64,000 nt of DNA from an uncultured Polaribacter sp. (GTDB lineage Bacteria > Bacteroidota > Bacteroidia > Flavobacteriales > Flavobacteriaceae). The notes under the pieces are model-generated. The model searched no databases, was not told where the DNA came from, and worked only from the letters and a program-made list of their open reading frames with translations. The translations under genes and the position numbers were made by a program. Shown here piece after piece: positions 62,430-64,000 of this stretch (its first letter is position 1; each line of letters starts with the position of its first letter). The stretch lies in assembly GCF_947500975.1 (NCBI RefSeq), contig NZ_CANMUE010000009.1, positions 88,665 through 152,664 on the forward strand, read 5' to 3'.

Positions 62430-64000
62430 ATGAAAACATTTATATATAAAATTATTTTAATTAGTGTTTTTTGTTTGTTAAGTAAAAGTATACAATCGCA
62501 AACAGCTCCTAATTGGTCTGTTAATACTTCAGGTTATCAGCATACCATGACTTTTACAGCTTTTTTAAATGTCAATGGCTCTACACTTACATCTAGTCAA
62601 GATCAAGTAGCAGCATTTGTAAATGATGAGATTAGGGGGGTTTCTAATGTGGTATTTGTTGATAGTTTAGATAAGTATGTTGTTTTTTTAACCGTTTTTT
62701 CAAATACAAATGGAGAAGTTATTAATTTTAAAATCTATGACAGTGCCAATCAAGTTGTAGTGCCAGCTATACAAACTCCCATGTTTAATATTGATGAAAG
62801 TGTAGGGGGTGTTCAGCAATCATATAATATTTCAAGTACAATATTAAATGATGAGGCAGAATTTACTTCTTTTTCATTTAAAGGGTTGACAGCTATTTCA
62901 ACTGAAATATTATCAACTGAAATAAATATTGTTTTACCTGAAAATACAGATTTAACAAGTTTAACACCTGTTTTTACGAGTAGTAATAATTCAAAAGTTT
63001 TTATAAATAATAGTATACAAGAAACAGGAGAAGGGGTTGTAAATTTTTCAGAAATAATAACCTATAGTGTTTTGTCTGAAGATGAGTCAACCTTAAGAGA
63101 GTATAATGTTAACGTTAGTAGTTTTGTAAGTAATGCACCAACATCAGTTGTAATAACTGGTCCAGATTCTAAATTTGTTAATACCCTACCTGTTACATTA
63201 GATGTTGTTTTTTCAAACACTATATCTAATTTTGAAATTTCTGATTTCGTAGTAGAAAACGCAATAGTTACTTCTTTAACTGGGACAGATTTTAAAAATT
63301 ATAAAATAACTGTAATACCTTTAAGTCAAGGAGAGTTTTCACTTCAGTTACCTGAAGGTATAGTTGTAGATAAGCATAATAATCTTACAGAGGCGTCTAA
63401 TAAAGTAATATACAATTATGATATTGTTAGGCCAGTAATTACAAACCTGTATGTAGACGAGACATCAGAAGCTTGGGTTTTTGTAGTTGATTTTAGTGAA
63501 GAAGTTTCAGGTGTAAGTGTATCAAGTTTTGAATTGATGGGTGCTGGAGCTACTGAGTTAGAAATTGATTCTGTTGAAAAAAAATCAGAAACTCAATATA
63601 AAGTCAATGTCGCAAATACAAGTAATATACAAGGTTCAGTTTCTTTGGGTCTTAAAGATACAAGTGGAATTCAAGATGCTGCGGGTAATTTAATAGTGGA
63701 GTCAAGTTTTGAAGCCTTTTTTTTAAACAATATAACCCCGATATCTATAACTGCTGAAGCTAAAACAAAAGCTTATGGAGAATTAGATCCAGTATTAACG
63801 TATAAAATTACTTCAGGTAGTTTAAGGACCGGAGATACATTAAGTGGAGGTTTAAATAGAGAAAAAGGAGAAGATGTTGGAACTTATTTAATAACTTCAA
63901 GTTTATCTAACCCGAATTATGCGATCACTTATAATTCATCAGATTTAACAATTACTTCAAAAGCAATTACAGTAACAGCTGAATCAGCAACGAAAGTTTA
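62430..64000 (+). CDS. Paralogous surface protein running into MBG repeats (3' end beyond window)
   Basis: 523 codons are present without a stop, open at the right edge. The signal peptide is KIILISVFCLLSKSIQSQ to about residue 24. Order: WSV module (25-140, APNWSVNTSGYQHTMTFTAF ... VAAFVNDEIRGVSNVVFVDS ... YVVFLTVFSN), DUF5018-like module (about 145-230), two Ig-like domains (235-435), and from about residue 435 an MBG-type repeat (SITAEAKTKAYGELDPVLTY). The next repeat begins at about 509 (AITVTAESATKVY). The first 430 residues follow the same plan as the upstream gene. A T9SS sorting domain would be expected beyond the window. The ATG at 62430 lies 2 nt after the preceding stop. Confidence 0.82.
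   Translation, partial: MKTFIYKIILISVFCLLSKSIQSQTAPNWSVNTSGYQHTMTFTAFLNVNGSTLTSSQDQVAAFVNDEIRGVSNVVFVDSLDKYVVFLTVFSNTNGEVINFKIYDSANQVVVPAIQTPMFNIDESVGGVQQSYNISSTILNDEAEFTSFSFKGLTAISTEILSTEINIVLPENTDLTSLTPVFTSSNNSKVFINNSIQETGEGVVNFSEIITYSVLSEDESTLREYNVNVSSFVSNAPTSVVITGPDSKFVNTLPVTLDVVFSNTISNFEISDFVVENAIVTSLTGTDFKNYKITVIPLSQGEFSLQLPEGIVVDKHNNLTEASNKVIYNYDIVRPVITNLYVDETSEAWVFVVDFSEEVSGVSVSSFELMGAGATELEIDSVEKKSETQYKVNVANTSNIQGSVSLGLKDTSGIQDAAGNLIVESSFEAFFLNNITPISITAEAKTKAYGELDPVLTYKITSGSLRTGDTLSGGLNREKGEDVGTYLITSSLSNPNYAITYNSSDLTITSKAITVTAESATKV

Overview
The window is about 30% GC and reads as chromosome of a member of the Bacteroidota, most likely a marine Flavobacteriaceae close to Polaribacter or Tenacibaculum (genus is an inference). 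The evidence is type IX secretion (SprA, T9SS plug, 'PNP' C-terminal sorting domains), promoters of the Bacteroidota class (-7 element TAnnTTTG), and family-specific genes such as DUF5686, the PF14121-type putative porin and DUF3857 proteins. I see no tRNA, rRNA, CRISPR array, IS element or prophage.

Layout. 1-9.5 kb, minus strand: maeB, ruvA and the giant T9SS translocon gene sprA (cut by the left edge). 9.7-14.4 kb: a DUF5686 outer-membrane protein, molybdopterin synthase genes moaD and moaE separated by an inverted DUF3817 gene, and heme A synthase. 14.8-19.3 kb: a dNTP cluster with nrdB (carrying an N-terminal ATP-cone), nrdA (without one) and a dGTPase gene. 19.2-24.6 kb: dxs, tadA, a Bax-inhibitor-1 family gene, and a minus-strand umuC / DUF2007 / umuD group. 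24.7-30.3 kb: a MocR-type regulator divergent from a TonB-dependent receptor, then an NfeD-like/flotillin pair. 30.5-38.2 kb: two DUF3857 transglutaminase-like paralogues (the second catalytically degenerate), a CPBP protease, a DUF457 hydrolase, NhaC and a GNAT. 38.2-48 kb: a putative porin with a coupled 65-aa protein, rnhB, an NdpA-like nucleoid protein, lipB, a secreted reprolysin-like metalloprotease and pruA. 48.2-51 kb, minus: T9SS plug protein, apaG, and a DUF3667 membrane protein with no normal start codon.

The last 12.7 kb (51.3-64 kb, open on the right) is one plus-strand surface-protein operon. It has a secreted phage-tail-collar-like protein, a 2968-aa LamG/coiled-coil/T9SS giant, and two tandem paralogues built from a shared 'WSV' module, the second running on into MBG repeats. 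A strong Bacteroidota promoter, an inverted repeat over the start site and three 10-bp tandem repeats sit just before the first gene. This is the best candidate for an undescribed system.

Functional links: SprA (left) and Plug (right) are both parts of the T9SS outer-membrane translocon, which would export the metalloprotease (42.9 kb) and the giant protein (52 kb). The nrdB-nrdA-dgt group controls synthesis and breakdown of DNA precursors. All assignments come from reading the translated sequence; no database search was run.
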